Below are positions 13,252 to 24,660 of a stretch of DNA of 64,000 nucleotides, piece by piece. This DNA is from Microvelia longipes (Eukaryota > Arthropoda > Insecta > Hemiptera > Veliidae): the NCBI GenBank assembly GCA_018340805.1, contig JACMZG010001870.1:45401394-45465393 (forward strand), written 5' to 3'. The notes beneath the pieces were generated by a model. It was not told the DNA's origin. It ran no database searches and worked only from the letters and a program-made list of their open reading frames with translations. Made by a program: the position numbers and the translations under genes. Each line of letters opens with the position of its first letter. Position 1 is the stretch's first letter.

Positions 13252-15633
13252 CTAAAATTAAAATGAATAAATGACAAATAATTCCCTCCACAGAACAACT
13301 AACAAATCCTTTGTTAAAATTTAAATTACACTTTTAACTGCATGAAAATCAATATAATCTAGCATCAGTTTTACCCCTTTATCCAAAATTTTATGGAATA
13401 TAAAGCATATAACCTGATTGGTAAAGTGGAGGATTAGGGTCGCCAGGTTTCAGCCCAAGTGGGAGAGGGGTCGGTCATATTATATACTGAAATTATGAGT
13501 ATTAGATAGAATAGCAGATTATGCAGCTAACGTCTATCGACTACATTAAAAATCTTGGCAAGTCAGTTTAGGGTGCCTAAACTGAGTTTAGCGGTGCACC
13601 AATTCTAAAGAAAAAAAAAATCCCTGCAAGAAGGGAACGGGAAAACTTTGTAATTAACTCAGGTTATTTTACCCCTAATTTCTTGGTGATGTTTTATTAC
13701 ATTTCTTTTGTGTAGTTTTATTTTATAATATAATTTTCATGATTAATAAAAGGTAGTTTTCAAAACAATGTAAACATAAAAAGAACCACAAACATAATGG
13801 ATGACTGCCGGGAAGAAGGTTATTTCCCTACAGCTGTTATGGTGGTTGGATTTTTTTCTTTTTTCAAACGAGGGGTTGGCAGCGGCTTTTCCGATTGGTC
13901 AAAATGCTTATTACGTTAAGGATTTTTAAACTAAACGATAGACTCTAGTATGATTGTAACTGTATTAATTAGGCAATCATAAATTTCCAAAGCAATAGAT
14001 ATCACTTAACAGTCATGTTGCATATAAAAATTTTAGAAAGTCGCCAGATCGAATTCTTTATAATGTCTTTATAACATAACTTCAGTAATAGTTGGTGTTG
14101 ATATTATTGTCTTGATAACAGTTCATAAGACAACAAAGAAGAAAATATTTCTGTTGTGCACCTTATTGACTTTTAACTACGAAAACAAGCTGATTCAAAA
14201 ACCAAGGCATTTAAAAATAATTGAAAAGAATGTTTGGTTTTTAAAAATATATCTTCCTTCCTCTAAAATTGCTGCTTTTTTTAATGAAATGTGGTTAAAA
14301 ATACAGGCATATTTTAAAGAAAATTTACCTGAAGTAGGCATTAGAGGGACATTTCTAGTTTTGGTAGGATTTTAAATTTAAGCAGGACAGAGGTGTCGAT
14401 ATCGAGACTGTCCCGCTGAAATCAAGATGTCTGACAACATTATGGAGGATACATTTAGAGACCACTTAAGATTAGTTGGTCTTACTCAAGTTTTTCTATC
14501 CAATGCCTACGTATGTACACAGTGGTAAAATTATTAAAAATTAAGTGATTAAGTTGTAGTTAAAATCTATCTTAAAACAAGTCTTAGTGCCTATACAGCA
14601 GTAGGCCCAAGTCCAGTAACCGATTTCTTAACTTTAATTGGTTCAGTCAAATTTATTGGCAAGCATCTGGCTCTTGGGTTGTCAGGTAACCTCACTAGAA
14701 TATTACCAATTTATTTTACTTACTAATTTATCTCAAGCCTTGATGCAACCCTAAATGTTTGATTTAAGCCGACTTAACGTAGATTAGAAGCATCAGGGTA
14801 AATGATGTGATTGTACCTAGAGGCTGACTCATTGAAATCGTAGTGTGGATTACATTTTTACTTTTAGTTTCTCCATTACTCCATTCCATATAGAGTAAAA
14901 GAAAAATATAGAAGCCAGAAAGATTTTGACTCTATTAGAATGTAAACGATAGTACATTGGGATTGCAACTACAACATTGTTTATTATTCAAATATTTTCC
15001 CCCATTATTAAGCTTGGTTAAAAAGAAAACAAATATCTCTTTAAACCGAATGATGCAATCTGATCAAATATGAAAAAAAACAGCATAAGGAAAAAAACTT
15101 ACGCTGAACTAGAGATAAATTTATTGCAAACCTGAGGAGAGCATCTTAATACACGTGATAAACACAAATTCATCATTCGGATAAATAAATAAGTTATTAA
15201 AACTGTTAATATTTAATATAAATAGCACAGCACAAAATCCAGAAATATGTAAACAAACCTGTTAATTCATAACCTACTTCTTCTTCTTTCTTCTCATTCG
15301 TTATCTTTAATTAAATATGACTGACACTACCCATCAACTTTTGATTTTTACTAACTTTGTGTTAATATTCTTTATCTGCTCACGGCAGAAAAATGAAGCA
15401 TTACAGAATTAATTTTAGGCGAGAAAGTAGTATTTCCCAGATCGGCTGGTAATTAGTCATGAATGACTGCACTTTACCTGCCTATGTAGGAAAGTAGCAT
15501 TTCCCAGCCGCTCCTGCCTATCCTGGTAAAGAAAGTTAATAGATAATTTTTGTAAACATGATTAGTTAATAATAAAAAGCCTATTGAATTTATTTAATAA
15601 TTTATATAATGAATAATTACATTATTTAACTAA
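13252..15633. other. sequence upstream of the UQCC4-like gene
   Basis: The missing first exon of the UQCC4-like gene should lie here or beyond. A - strand CCAAT (13895-13900) is a possible promoter element. A short hairpin (CAGTTTAGG/CCTAAACTG) lies near 13564-13585. A start-like + strand frame at 14428 was rejected. Otherwise nothing recognisable. Confidence 0.4.
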
Positions 15634-16019
15634 TCTATATAAATAAAATTCAAATGTCGCTACCGATGTTCCCTCTAAACTCGAGAACGACTGGACGAAT
15701 TTTCACGAAAGTTTTTTACAAAATTAATCCACAGTGATGGGAAGGTTTGAGCCGAGTCTTAAGATGATTAGGGGCATCTAAAGTGGTCTACAGGGGCATC
15801 GAAATATTTAAAAAATCATAGCCTTTTTGAGAGCATAAAATCATGCATGTCTAGAGCTATTATTTCAAAGCAGTACATTTACAATATTTTGATGCTAAAA
15901 ATTTTGATTTTAGAGCTATAATAAGCTTTTTAGGGCAGTAAATAACTTTGAATAAAGTAATGAATATAACTCACAATGGCCTGAGAATAAGTCTATAAAA
16001 TTATGTCTATAAGTAACTT

Positions 16020-16740
16020 ACGAACAGGAAATAATCATTGTACGAGTCTCAAAATCTTTAGGTGTAGTAAAAATAACTTAAAGGATTTTTTTTGTAAATT
16101 TTATCATTTTACTGACTTTAAAACACGGATTTCCAGTGATTTTTTAAAACTTGGTATAAAGACTAATTTGTAGATGCACTGATTTACAGGCTATGTAGTA
16201 CTATAAGCAGATAAAAGAAAATTGTGGTGCACAGGGCATAAGTTATTAGTTTACTTGATTTTGATTAAATTTCGTATAGAGACTATTTAGAGGGTGGACT
16301 GATTTACTAGCTCTGTAGTACTATAAGCAGATAAAGAAAATTGTGGTGGACAGGGCATAAGTTATTAGTTTACTTGATTTTAATTAGATTTAGTATAGTA
16401 TATTTAGAGGGTGGACTGTTTACTGGCTATGTAGTACTATAAGCAGATAAAAAAGAAAATTGTGGTGCACAGGGGCATAAGTTATTAGTTTACTTGATTT
16501 TGATTAGATAAAAGAAAATTGTGGTGGACAGGGGCATACATTATTAGTTTACTTGATTTTGATTAAATTTCGTATAGAACTATTTAGAGGGTGCACTGAT
16601 TAAAAGGTTATCCAGTGCTATGCAACTAATTTGCAGGTTCTATGCAGATATAAGGGAGTATTGTTCCAAAGGGGCATAAGCTATTAGTTTACTAGATTTT
16701 GATTAAATTTAGTATAGAGACTAATCAATAAAACTTTTTA
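16020..16740 (+). repeat. Helitron internal repeat block, left copy
   Basis: The block starts with a 190-bp unique segment (AGTAACTTACGAACAGGAAA..CACGGATTTCCAGTGATTTT) and runs into four or five copies of the 118-bp unit (GGCTATGTAGTACTATAAGC..GGGGCATAAGTTATTAGTTT). The same order recurs at 17295, so the broken replicase sits between two direct copies. Confidence 0.8.
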
Positions 16741-16968
16741 GTGTAGCTCAAATCACTTTCAGGGACTTTTACTTATTATTTAATTAATGCAGATTTTACT
16801 AATTATGTAAAATTGTCAAAAAATTGTCAACTTTTTGACAATGACAGTTACTTTATTTTATTTGCTATTTTTTTTCTTTAGACGATTGTTAAAAATCTAA
16901 TTATTAGTTAAATATCTTATAAAACGGTTATATTCATAATATATATTTTTTTATATCTTTGATTAACC

Positions 16969-17302
16969 ATGCCCAGAATTAAACAAGATATAGGCCGACT
17001 GCAATCTAGATCTAAAAGAGTAAAAAAAAGGCGCGAAGAAGAATCAACTAAAGAAAAAAAATTGAGACTTAAAAAATCGGTTGAGAGCTTCCACGTCTGC
17101 GCCAAATGCACAAGAGCATGAAAATAGGCTGAAGTAAAGTAGAAAAAGATTCGCAACATATAATGCTTCGTTGACCTGAGAACAGCGAGAGTATAGACTT
17201 CAAAATGATAGAAATAGAAAAAAAATAAAACGATCACAAAAACTGGTAACTGTGAGTTTAAAGTTAGAGGGATTCAACTATGATCCGAGTAAAGAGTAAC
17301 TT
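16969..17302 (+). pseudogene. decayed Helitron replicase N-terminus
   Basis: It starts MPRIKQDIGRLQSRSKRVKK and continues with a basic REEESTKEKKLRL stretch to a stop. One frameshift later the frame continues through RLK*SRKRFATYNASLT*EQ to REYRLQNDRNRKK and LKLEGFNYDPSKE. Arg/Glu-rich repeats (EQREYRLQ) followed by F-N-Y-D-P are what I know from the N-terminus of insect Helitron Rep-helicase proteins, just before their zinc-finger-like region. Two in-frame stops, a frameshift and the loss of everything downstream make it non-functional. Confidence 0.75.
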
Positions 17303-18775
17303 ACGAACAGAAAATAATAATTGTACGAGTCTCAAAATCATTAGGTGTAGTTAAAATAACTTTAAAGGACTTTAGATTTTTTTGTAAATTTTATCATTTT
17401 AATGACTTTAAAACACGGATTTCCAGTGATTTTTATTAAAACTTGGTATAAAGACTAATTTGTAGATGCACTGATTTACAGGCTATGTAGTGCTATAAGC
17501 AGACAAATGGAAATAGTTGTGCACAGAGGCATAAATTATTAGTTTACTTCATTTGATTACATTTAGTATAAACTATTTAGAGGGTGGAATGATTTACTGG
17601 CTATGTAGGTGCTATAAGCAGATAAAAGAAAATTTTGGTGCACAGGGGCATAAGTTATTAGTTTACTTGATTTTGATTAGGTATATAGTATATTTAGAGG
17701 GTGGACTGATTTACTGGCTCTGTAGTACTATAAGCAGATAAAAGAAAATATTGTGGTGGACAGGGGCATAAGTTATTAGTTTACTTGATTTTGATTAGAT
17801 TTAGTATAGTATATTTAGAGGTGGACTAATTTACTAGCTATGTAGTACTCTAAGCAGATAAAATTGTGGGACAGGGGCATAAGTTATTAGTTTACTTGAT
17901 TTTGATTAGATTTAGTATAGTATATTTAGAGGGTGGACTGATTTACTGGCTATGTAGTACTATAAGCAGATAAAAGTGGACAGGGGCATAAGTTATTAGT
18001 TTACTTGATTTTGATTAGATTTAGTATAGTATATTTAGAGGGTGGACTGATTTACTGGCTATGTAGTACTATAAGCAGATAAAAGAAAATTGTGGTGCAC
18101 AGGGCATAAGTTATAGTTTACTTGATTTGATTAGATTTAGTATAGTATATTTAGAGGGTGGACTGATTTACTGGCTCTGTAGTACTATAAGCAGAGAAAA
18201 GTGGACAGGGCATAAGTTATTAGTTTACTTAATTTTGATTAGATTTAGTATAGTATATTTAGAGGGTGGACTGATTTACTGGCTATGTAGTACTATAAGC
18301 AGATAAAAGTGGACAGGGGCATAAGTTATTAGTTTACTTGATTTTGATTAGATTTAGTATAGTATATTTAGGGTGGACTGATTTACTGGCTATGTAGTAC
18401 TATAAGCAGATAAAAGTGGACAGGGCATAAGTTATTAGTTTACTTGATTTTGATTAGATTTAGTATAGTATATTTAGAGGTTGACTGATTTACTGGCTAT
18501 GTAGTACTATAAGCAGATAAAAGAAAATTTTGGTGCACAGGGGCATAAGTTATTAGTTTACTTGATTTTGATTAGATTTAGTATAGTATATTTAGAGGGT
18601 GGACTGATTTACTGGCTATGTAGTACTATAAGCAGATAAAAGAAAATTGTGGTGCACAGGGGCATAAGTTATTAGTTTACTTGATTTTGATTAGATTTAG
18701 TATAGTATATTTAGAGAGTGGACTGATTTACTGGCTATGTAGTACTATAAGGAGATAAAAGAAATTGTATACACA
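17295..18775 (+). repeat. Helitron internal tandem array, right copy, about 12-13 units
   Basis: Units of about 105-118 bp read GGCTATGTAGTACTATAAGC, AGATAAAAG, an optional AAAATTGTGGTGCA, CAGGGGCATAAGTTATTAGT, TTACTTGATTTTGATTAGA and ATATTTAGAGGGTGGACTGA. Units differ mainly by presence of the optional AAAATTGTGG block and by small indels. The array stops about 20 bases before the 3' hairpin. Confidence 0.88.
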
Positions 18776-18794
18776 ATTATTTACTTCTTTGACG

Positions 18795-18811
18795 CCCGTG
18801 CGAAGCACGGG
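18795..18811 (+). terminator. Helitron 3' terminal hairpin
   Basis: A perfect 7-bp stem CCCGTGC/GCACGGG with GAA loop, eight bases before the terminal CTAG. This is the known Helitron transposition-termination signal. Confidence 0.85.
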
Positions 18812-19029
18812 TATCCCTGCTAGTTAAAAAATAAAATAAAACAATTTGTAATGTATATCTTTAATTAGAAATAAATTTTATTGATTATATTAAAGGCAAC
18901 ACTTTTTGTTTTGAGTTTATTTTGTCTCATCTTTTTTTGTCGCGTCATTCACTACTTTTATCATACGAACCCGTATTTAATACAGTTTAAAAGTTAGTTT
19001 ATTCATAGCGATTCTATTAGCGTTTTGTA

Positions 19030-19260
19030 ATGAATATCGTCGAAGATATAGCCGAACTTTTCGGACATAACCCGCCGGATGTTTTGGAAATAGCTACAAA
19101 TGCCAAAGAGAGCCTACTACCCGGCAAATCAGGAAGTAGGTATCTCAAAGCATATGAAGTGTTCAAAGAATGGTGCTCAGAGAAAAAAGTAAAGAATGTA
19201 AGTAAAAACATTTTGTTAGCGTATTTAAAAGAACTGTCAAACTCAAACACAAAAACGAGC
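19030..19260 (+). pseudogene. N-terminal fragment of a Crypton-like tyrosine recombinase
   Basis: From the ATG at 19030, residues about 28-75 read LLPGKSGSRYLKAYEVFKEW then CSEKKVKNVSKNILLAYLKE LS. This resembles the core-binding (SAM-like) N-terminal domain of insect Crypton-type tyrosine recombinases (LLPxKSxxRYxxxYxxFxxWC..S.NvLLAYFxEL). After about residue 85 the similarity stops, and the frame runs into a GC-hairpin repeat. The catalytic R-H-R-Y domain is absent. It begins about 200 bases after the Helitron end and is not part of it. The family call is from memory of the motif. Confidence 0.55.
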
Positions 19261-19439
19261 GATTCTGTGGTCAACTTTCTGGATGATAAGATCTGTAATA
19301 TCAGTCAAAGAAAATGTAAATTTAAACATTATGCAAACGTAATACGTTTTTCAACAATGCTAGTTTTGATTTATTACTGTTCGCAGATAAAATATTGTGT
19401 GGAACAAGGCAGGAAAGGAAACATTACTGACTCGTATAT

Positions 19440-19560
19440 TTGCCTTTCTCGGCTTTGCCTCGTCAGTCAAATTATATATTACCTTCCTTGGCTTCGCCTC
19501 GTCAGTCAAAATGAAAATTACCTGCCTCGGCTTTGCCTCTGCAGGTAATTAAGATAGCAC
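19440..19560 (+). repeat. three copies of a short hairpin-bearing repeat
   Basis: GGCTTTGCCTCGTCAGTCAA, GGCTTCGCCTCGTCAGTCAA and GGCTTTGCCTCTGCAGGTAA occur about 48 bases apart. Each contains a GGC-TTY-GCC micro-hairpin. A further variant (GGCGAGGCGGAACG) lies near 36932. Confidence 0.65.
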
Positions 19561-19889
19561 ACCCTCGCCTTCGGATCGGGGGCTAACTTCGATACTAGTC
19601 AGTAATATTCCTTTTCCTGCCTAGTTACACAAATAACTATTCTTCTGGGCTTTTTCGAATAAAGTTAATTTTTATTCGAATTAAAAAAAATAATAATAAC
19701 TTTAAATGAATTGTCAATAACTTATTATTACAATTATCATTGTAATAAAGTTACAATGAAAATATGATTTTTCCAAGAAACCCCAATATGTATCCATTTA
19801 TAATAATATCACATTACAATACCTAATGATAAGGTATGCAGTACACACGTGTAACAAGTGATAGTAGTAGGGGGGAGTGGTAGTAACTA

Positions 19890-20398
19890 CCAGGCAAGTA
19901 GGCCACGTTGTTGGGCCCTTTTTGCCAGCTCCCTAAGATAGTGTTCTACTCCTTTTAATTTCAAGTGTAGGTATATTTCATCTAATCTAGACAGTAGAGC
20001 CGTGAATTTCTATGGTTCCTCTCATGATTTTTCAAGCAATCATACATATTTTCACTGACTCTTATAGTCTAGTGCTCTCACTGTTAAATCAAACCTCCAC
20101 ACACTTTAAACTACAAGGCAGAAACAGTATAGTATTATAATGAATCTACTATGAGGGTCCTAAATTTTGCCTATACCCAGTTTCATTTAGGGTAAGGGAT
20201 CTTTAACGAGTACCTGACAACGCACAGGCTCGAGACCACCGGCTATACGTCCCTTCTGAAGGACGTGGTACGCAGAATTTTTATCCCTCTCATAAAAATC
20301 CTAGAGGCCCGTGCTGGGATTGAACCCATGACTAAAGTCCATTCACTCTGTGTATTGGCCGCGTACCTTAACCACTACACCACGGGTGACCCTTACAC
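19890..20398 (-). mobile_element. tRNA-derived SINE family A, copy 1
   Basis: Read on the - strand from 20398 it has a pol III A box (TGGTGTAGTGGTTAAGG) and, about 50 bases on, a B box (GGTTCAATCCC), as in a tRNA. About 420 bases of body follow, ending with a segment (GGGCCCAACAACGTGGCCTA) also found near 27270-27300 and, inverted, near 38420. The tRNA-like head and shared body define a SINE. The 3' end is not sharply defined. Confidence 0.7.
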
Positions 20399-20572
20399 GT
20401 GTAACAAATTTCAACTCAATTGGATAATTATCGATTTTACAATTTTTAAAAAACGGAGAGAAGTCATTTGATAAAAATTAAACTAATGCTGACTATAAGA
20501 TGAAACTTTGTTCATAAATATGCGCAAAGTCATAAAGTTGATTTAGATCTACATGAGATTTGGCACCCATGT

Positions 20573-20640
20573 ATAAGACGTTGCATTAGTCATAAGACTA
20601 ATGCAACGTCTTATGACTAATGCAACGTCTTATGACTAAT
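20573..20640. repeat. perfect inverted plus direct short repeat
   Basis: ATAAGACGTTGCATTAG is followed, after eight bases, by its reverse complement CTAATGCAACGTCTTAT, which is then repeated directly once more. It lies inside the R1 copy and could form a 17-bp hairpin. Confidence 0.85.
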
Positions 20641-20789
20641 GATTTACATGACATTTGCAACTGATTGATCACATTGATCGCATAATTTTTTTGCTTTTTA
20701 TTATTTTTTCGGATTTTTTTCTGTCGTTATTGCGGTTTAATATTAAATATTAATAATAAATATTTTCCGGATAGCACAACTAAACTGTT

Positions 20790-21331
20790 GTTAGACCGGA
20801 TTATCTACCGTTGTATATTTACTGAGAAAACTTGCAACCCACTGGATTCAAATACAGTACTTCATGTATACTGCAGCCATTTCACCTCTGTTATAAGTTA
20901 CTGTGATACTGCTTGGGGCAATTCAACACTTGCCAGCGAAGTTTTCATGGTCAGAAGAAAGCTATCAGAGCTCTTTATAGACTCAAGTGGGACACCAGTT
21001 GCAGGAAATACTTTAAAGACTTAAAAATATTGACGCTACCATCTATCTTCATACTAGCTGCTGCAACTGAGATCCGTAAGCAGTATGTGAATCTGGTTAG
21101 AAAAGACCATAACTACCTCACCAGAAATTATTCAAAAATAAATTTACCACCACATAGACTACAAATTAAGCTTTGTCTGACATTACGTTAGAATCAAAAC
21201 TCTAAATAAAATAAGTGATGCAACCATTGCTCTTCCAACAATACATTTCAGAAATAAACTGAAAGAATATCTTTCTACGAATGTTGTATATAGTGTTGGT
21301 GAATTTCTAAATGGATATTGTTTGTTGTAAT
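20790..21331 (+). pseudogene. non-LTR retrotransposon (Jockey/CR1-like) reverse transcriptase C-terminus, frameshifted
   Basis: Read in two frames, the fragment gives VLHVYCSHFTSVISYCDTAW, then KKAIRALYRLKWDTSCRKYF and KDLKILTLPSIFILAA, and after a stop NKLKEYLSTNVVYSVGEFL. The order (Y..L..S.L.Y...WG, QKKAIR.L, CR.YFK.LKILTLPS.., NTR-like NYLTRN, F...LK.YL) is the conserved tail of insect LINE reverse transcriptases after the thumb. The catalytic FADD region is missing (5' truncation is usual). Two frameshifts or stops make it dead. Clade uncertain. Confidence 0.75.
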
Positions 21332-21764
21332 TTTTATCTTTGTTATTTTCTTAAATTATTAAGTTTTTTCCAAGAACAAAAACCTGTTTATTTTAAATAT
21401 ATATATATACATACACGTACAGACTGATTTTTGTACAAAGATTCAACTCTTTAGCATAAATTCACTGGGGGCTATGTTGATAACAGACATACATACAGAT
21501 AGGCAACTTCGCGAAAACCACTTAAGAGGCCTTAAAAAACACCTGAATTAGATAATTAAGTGACATCCCGGTTTTGGTTTTTTTGCAAACAATAATTTTC
21601 GTATTGTTTGTATAATACTTACCGTATACCTACGGTTATACAGTTTAAATGAGGAAAAGTAAAAATTACAAATAGTTATGATTGAATCATCTTTTCGCTG
21701 AGATTTGAAGTTTGTTTACTTATCAAACAAGTTAATGTTTACAGATTTACAATAACGATTTTGC

Positions 21765-22460
21765 TTCACTCGTTAGATTGCTATAAATATATATGTCAAT
21801 ATATACAAGAAGAAGAGTCGATAGCTCGCAGCCGACTGATAAAATTAGGTACATTAAGGAGAGCTCGTTTTGCTCGCTAGATAGCTATAAATATAGATGC
21901 CATGATTACTACATTAAAAACATTTAAATATTATTAGCCTCGCTACTAGGAAAAACTTGCTATAAACATTTGTAGGTAGTTTGTATTCTTCTTTAGCAGT
22001 TAGGCTTTAGGAAATCGGAAGAGAGCAGGATAGAGGCGTTTGGAATGAGGATCGTTTCGCTTGAAAAATTGCTAAAATATAGTAAAATAAGGTATAATAA
22101 AAAGGGCTCGATTTGCTCGCTAGAATGCAATACAAAAGTTAAAAATATATGGATCAAAAGTTATATAAGCTCGCTCCGCTCGCTACGGCCAAATGAGACT
22201 TTCCTGGCTTGCAAGATTGCTAGTATAAAATATTAGGTCCATTTAAGAGGGCTCTTTTCACTTGCTAGATTGATATAAATTTGTACGTGAATGTAGAAAA
22301 AGAGGTTCGCTTCGCTCGCTAGAGTACTATAAATATATTTATAAATGTAGAAAAAAGCTCGCATCGCTCGCTAGAAAGCTGTATATATATGCAAAGAAGC
22401 TCGCTTCGCTAATAATAAAATATGTTAAAATGAGCTTGATTTGCTTGTTAGATTGTTGAA
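21765..22460 (+). repeat. degenerate minisatellite with GCTCGCTTCGCTCGCTAGA core
   Basis: About ten copies of a 45-70-base unit, each centred on a GCTCGCTTCGCTCGCTAGA-like motif followed by TTGCTATAAATATA. The core forms a short hairpin. The array at 49977-50300 holds the same core in the opposite orientation. Confidence 0.75.
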
Positions 22461-22494
22461 ATTAAGAAATAATGCATATTATTTTATACAAGAT

Positions 22495-22545
22495 GTGTTG
22501 AACACTGGGTTGTTCAACACCTATAATTGCTTTCGGGGTCGAACC
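22495..22545 (-). repeat. inverted copy of the segment at 24258-24308
   Basis: About 50 bases (ACTGGGTTGTTCAACACC..CTTTCGGGGTCGAACC) are the reverse complement of 24258-24308 at near identity, 1.75 kb apart. Confidence 0.8.
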
Positions 22546-22667
22546 CCCCGAATAGACTCTACAATTTTTACTGTTCAGTTTTGTTTGTGTTTTTATAACA
22601 ATTTTTGTTTTATTTACTTGGTTTTATTTATTCATTATCATTTTACTATACACTAATGTGATTTATC

Positions 22668-22979
22668 AGCAGGAAAGAAAGGAAAACAAACGACTGGGTC
22701 AGGAAACAAACAGGTATGGAGGACATTTTAGGAATTGTTAGTGAAAGGAAGTGGGGATGGGCAGGACATATAGTTAGGAGTGAAGACGGAAGATGGACCA
22801 AAAAAATAATACAGTGGTACCCGAGAGAGAGAAAGAGGAGTAGAGGGAGGCCTAAAGTAAGGTGGGATGAGGAGATGAGGAGTATATGTGGACAGGAGAC
22901 ATGGCAGAGGGTGGCGTGGGATAGGAAAGAATGGGCAAGGATGGGAGAGGTGTGCAAGAGAACATTATTAGATAAATAA
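22668..22979 (+). pseudogene. C-terminal fragment of a LINE endonuclease-reverse transcriptase
   Basis: The open frame reads RKERKTNDWVRKQTGMEDIL, ERKWGWAGHIVRSEDGRWTK, KIIQWYPRERKRSRGRPKVR WDEEM and ends TWQRVAWDRKEWARMGEVCK RTLLDK with a stop at 22977-22979. The order W.R..G.EDI...RKW.WAGHI.R..D.RWT..I..W.PR..KR.RGRP..RW..E is the well-known tail of many arthropod LINE polymerases (RTE/CR1-like). The frame is intact over 104 codons but starts abruptly, so this is a 5'-truncated insertion. A TG/TA microsatellite follows at once. Confidence 0.85.
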
Positions 22980-23049
22980 AAACATTAATATAAATAATAC
23001 GAACTGTATGAAATAATATAACCTAAAATAACATTTAAAAAGCAAAATA

Positions 23050-23440
<391 letters not shown>

Positions 23441-23884
23441 CTCTAATTATAAATTAAATAATAAGTCGAACTTGTATTTAATTATATAAAAAATGTAGTT
23501 TGTACAAATAAAATAATAGTAAATTAATTTAAGTTTTAAAATTGTATTCAAATTATGTATTCCATGTGTTGTAATCATATGTTCTTATAAGTGTTTCTTT
23601 TTTTTGTTGATTTCTTTGTAAATTTGATGGTAATATACTTTCCTCAATTAAGTTAATTTAGTTAAAACTTTAATATTTAGGATTCCTTTAAAATAGTGAG
23701 CATGTGTGATAGAAAAATTATTTTATAAATATATCTTTATAAACTTTATTTAATGTCAACTCATAGAGTAATATAGTAAACTATATACATATGTTTTTCA
23801 TTATCATTATAGTTATAGTTTAGTTAATAGTAATTATAGTTATAGGATATAGTTAACTTAAGTCTAAGCAATTTGTAATTTTAT

Positions 23885-24066
23885 TTGGAAATTGGAAAAC
23901 TGTATAAAAATGGCGTTGCAACCATTTTTTTCTCCCTCCCTGAGGGCACCACGGCTAAGTGCCGACTTTGCACAAATAAAAGTGTTATTATTTATTTATT
24001 TATTTATTGTTAAAAATGATTGTTATGTGTGCAAATAAATGGTTTATTTATTTATTTATTTATTTA
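23885..24066 (+). mobile_element. retrotransposon 3' end with (TTTA)n tail
   Basis: The segment TCCCTCCCTGAGGGCACCAC..GCACAAATAAAAGTGTTATT precedes two runs of TTTA. A GC-richer stretch, an AATAAA and a simple-repeat tail suggest the 3' end of a non-LTR element. No coding part is attached. Confidence 0.45.
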
Positions 24067-24149
24067 ATGTGATTTACAAATGTCTGCCAATACTAATGAA
24101 CTAAGAAAAGTATATAATTATGTTTATAAGAACAGGCTATATTTAAATA

Positions 24150-24480
24150 AAAACTTAAAGATACAATAGGAAGAGCAGAAGTACAACAACCACAACTTCA
24201 CAACAACAGACAACTTCACTGAGCAGAAGTTGTAACCGTAAACGTGTTTGTAAACGTTTGCGGGGTTCAACCCCGAAAGCAATTATAGGTGTTGAACAAC
24301 CCAGTGTTCAAACAAAAGAAATTAACAATAATGAAAAAAGTGACAAAACAAACGGAAAAAGATTAAAGTTTAAATCTTTGATTTTGAATTTTACCAAAAA
24401 CCACTTGCGTGGTAAAACACACCCTGCCAAGTCATTGGTCCAAAATAAGTTGTGAAATCAGCTTTTCTGTCGCGCCAAAT
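24150..24480 (+). pseudogene. unidentified protein-like fragment of a repeat
   Basis: A frame open from about 24155 to the stop at 24453 reads TSLSRSCNRKRVCKRLRGST, PKAIIGVEQPSVQTKEINNN and later LILNFTKNHLRGKTHPAKSL VQNKL. It has no ATG and I do not recognise it. It looks like the basic, low-complexity start of a retroelement ORF1. Parts recur at 22495 (inverted) and 36268-36375 (AAAACCACTT..GCCAAGTC..TTTTCTGTC), so it belongs to an interspersed element. Confidence 0.45.
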
Positions 24481-24660
24481 TATGTTTGCGCTAGTTGTTT
24501 ATGTTTTTTAGAGTTTATAAGGACAGCTATAAAATTACAATGACATTAAACAAAATTTACAAATGAATTTTTAAGACAAAATTTTATTTATAGATTATTG
24601 ACGTTACAAAACAGCATAATATAACAGATGACAGGTTATAAGAGCTGCATATAACAGCGG

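Larger units (their letters stand above)
15634..18823 (+). mobile_element. Helitron, 3.2 kb, non-autonomous, with internal tandem arrays
   Basis: The element begins TCTATATAAATAAAATTC after a host A and continues with the CTCGAGAACGACTGGACGAA segment typical of insect Helitron 5' ends. It ends with hairpin CCCGTGC-GAA-GCACGGG (18795-18811), eight bases, then CTAG (18820-18823) followed by a host T. These are the 5'-TC, 3' hairpin, CTAG and A/T insertion-site hallmarks of rolling-circle Helitrons. Inside lie a broken replicase N-terminus and about 2 kb of 118-bp tandem units. No RepHel catalytic or helicase domain is present, so it would need an autonomous partner to move. Confidence 0.88.
20400..21655 (-). 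repeat. R1 repeat, copy d, split by a LINE fragment
   Basis: The - strand R1 sequence runs from 21655 down to about 21415 (TTTTGTACAAAGATTCAACTC) and resumes at about 20785 (TTTCCGGATAGCACAAC) down to 20400. The gap is exactly the LINE remnant at 20790-21410, so the LINE inserted into R1. Confidence 0.7.

Noticed and set aside
13252..13300. Upstream extension of the UQCC4-like exon as an intronless start
   Set aside because: The frame is open but has no ATG; a good acceptor (TTTTAG) ends at 13252, so this is intron.
14428..14509. Start-like + strand frame MSDNIMEDTFRDHLRLVGLT.. followed by donor-like GTATGTAC
   Set aside because: No downstream exon continues it, I do not recognise the peptide, and much of it lies in a near-palindrome (AGACCACTTAAG..TTGGTCT).
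20300..20398. Functional tRNA gene on the - strand
   Set aside because: It has A and B boxes but cannot close a tRNA acceptor stem, and it continues into a SINE body.
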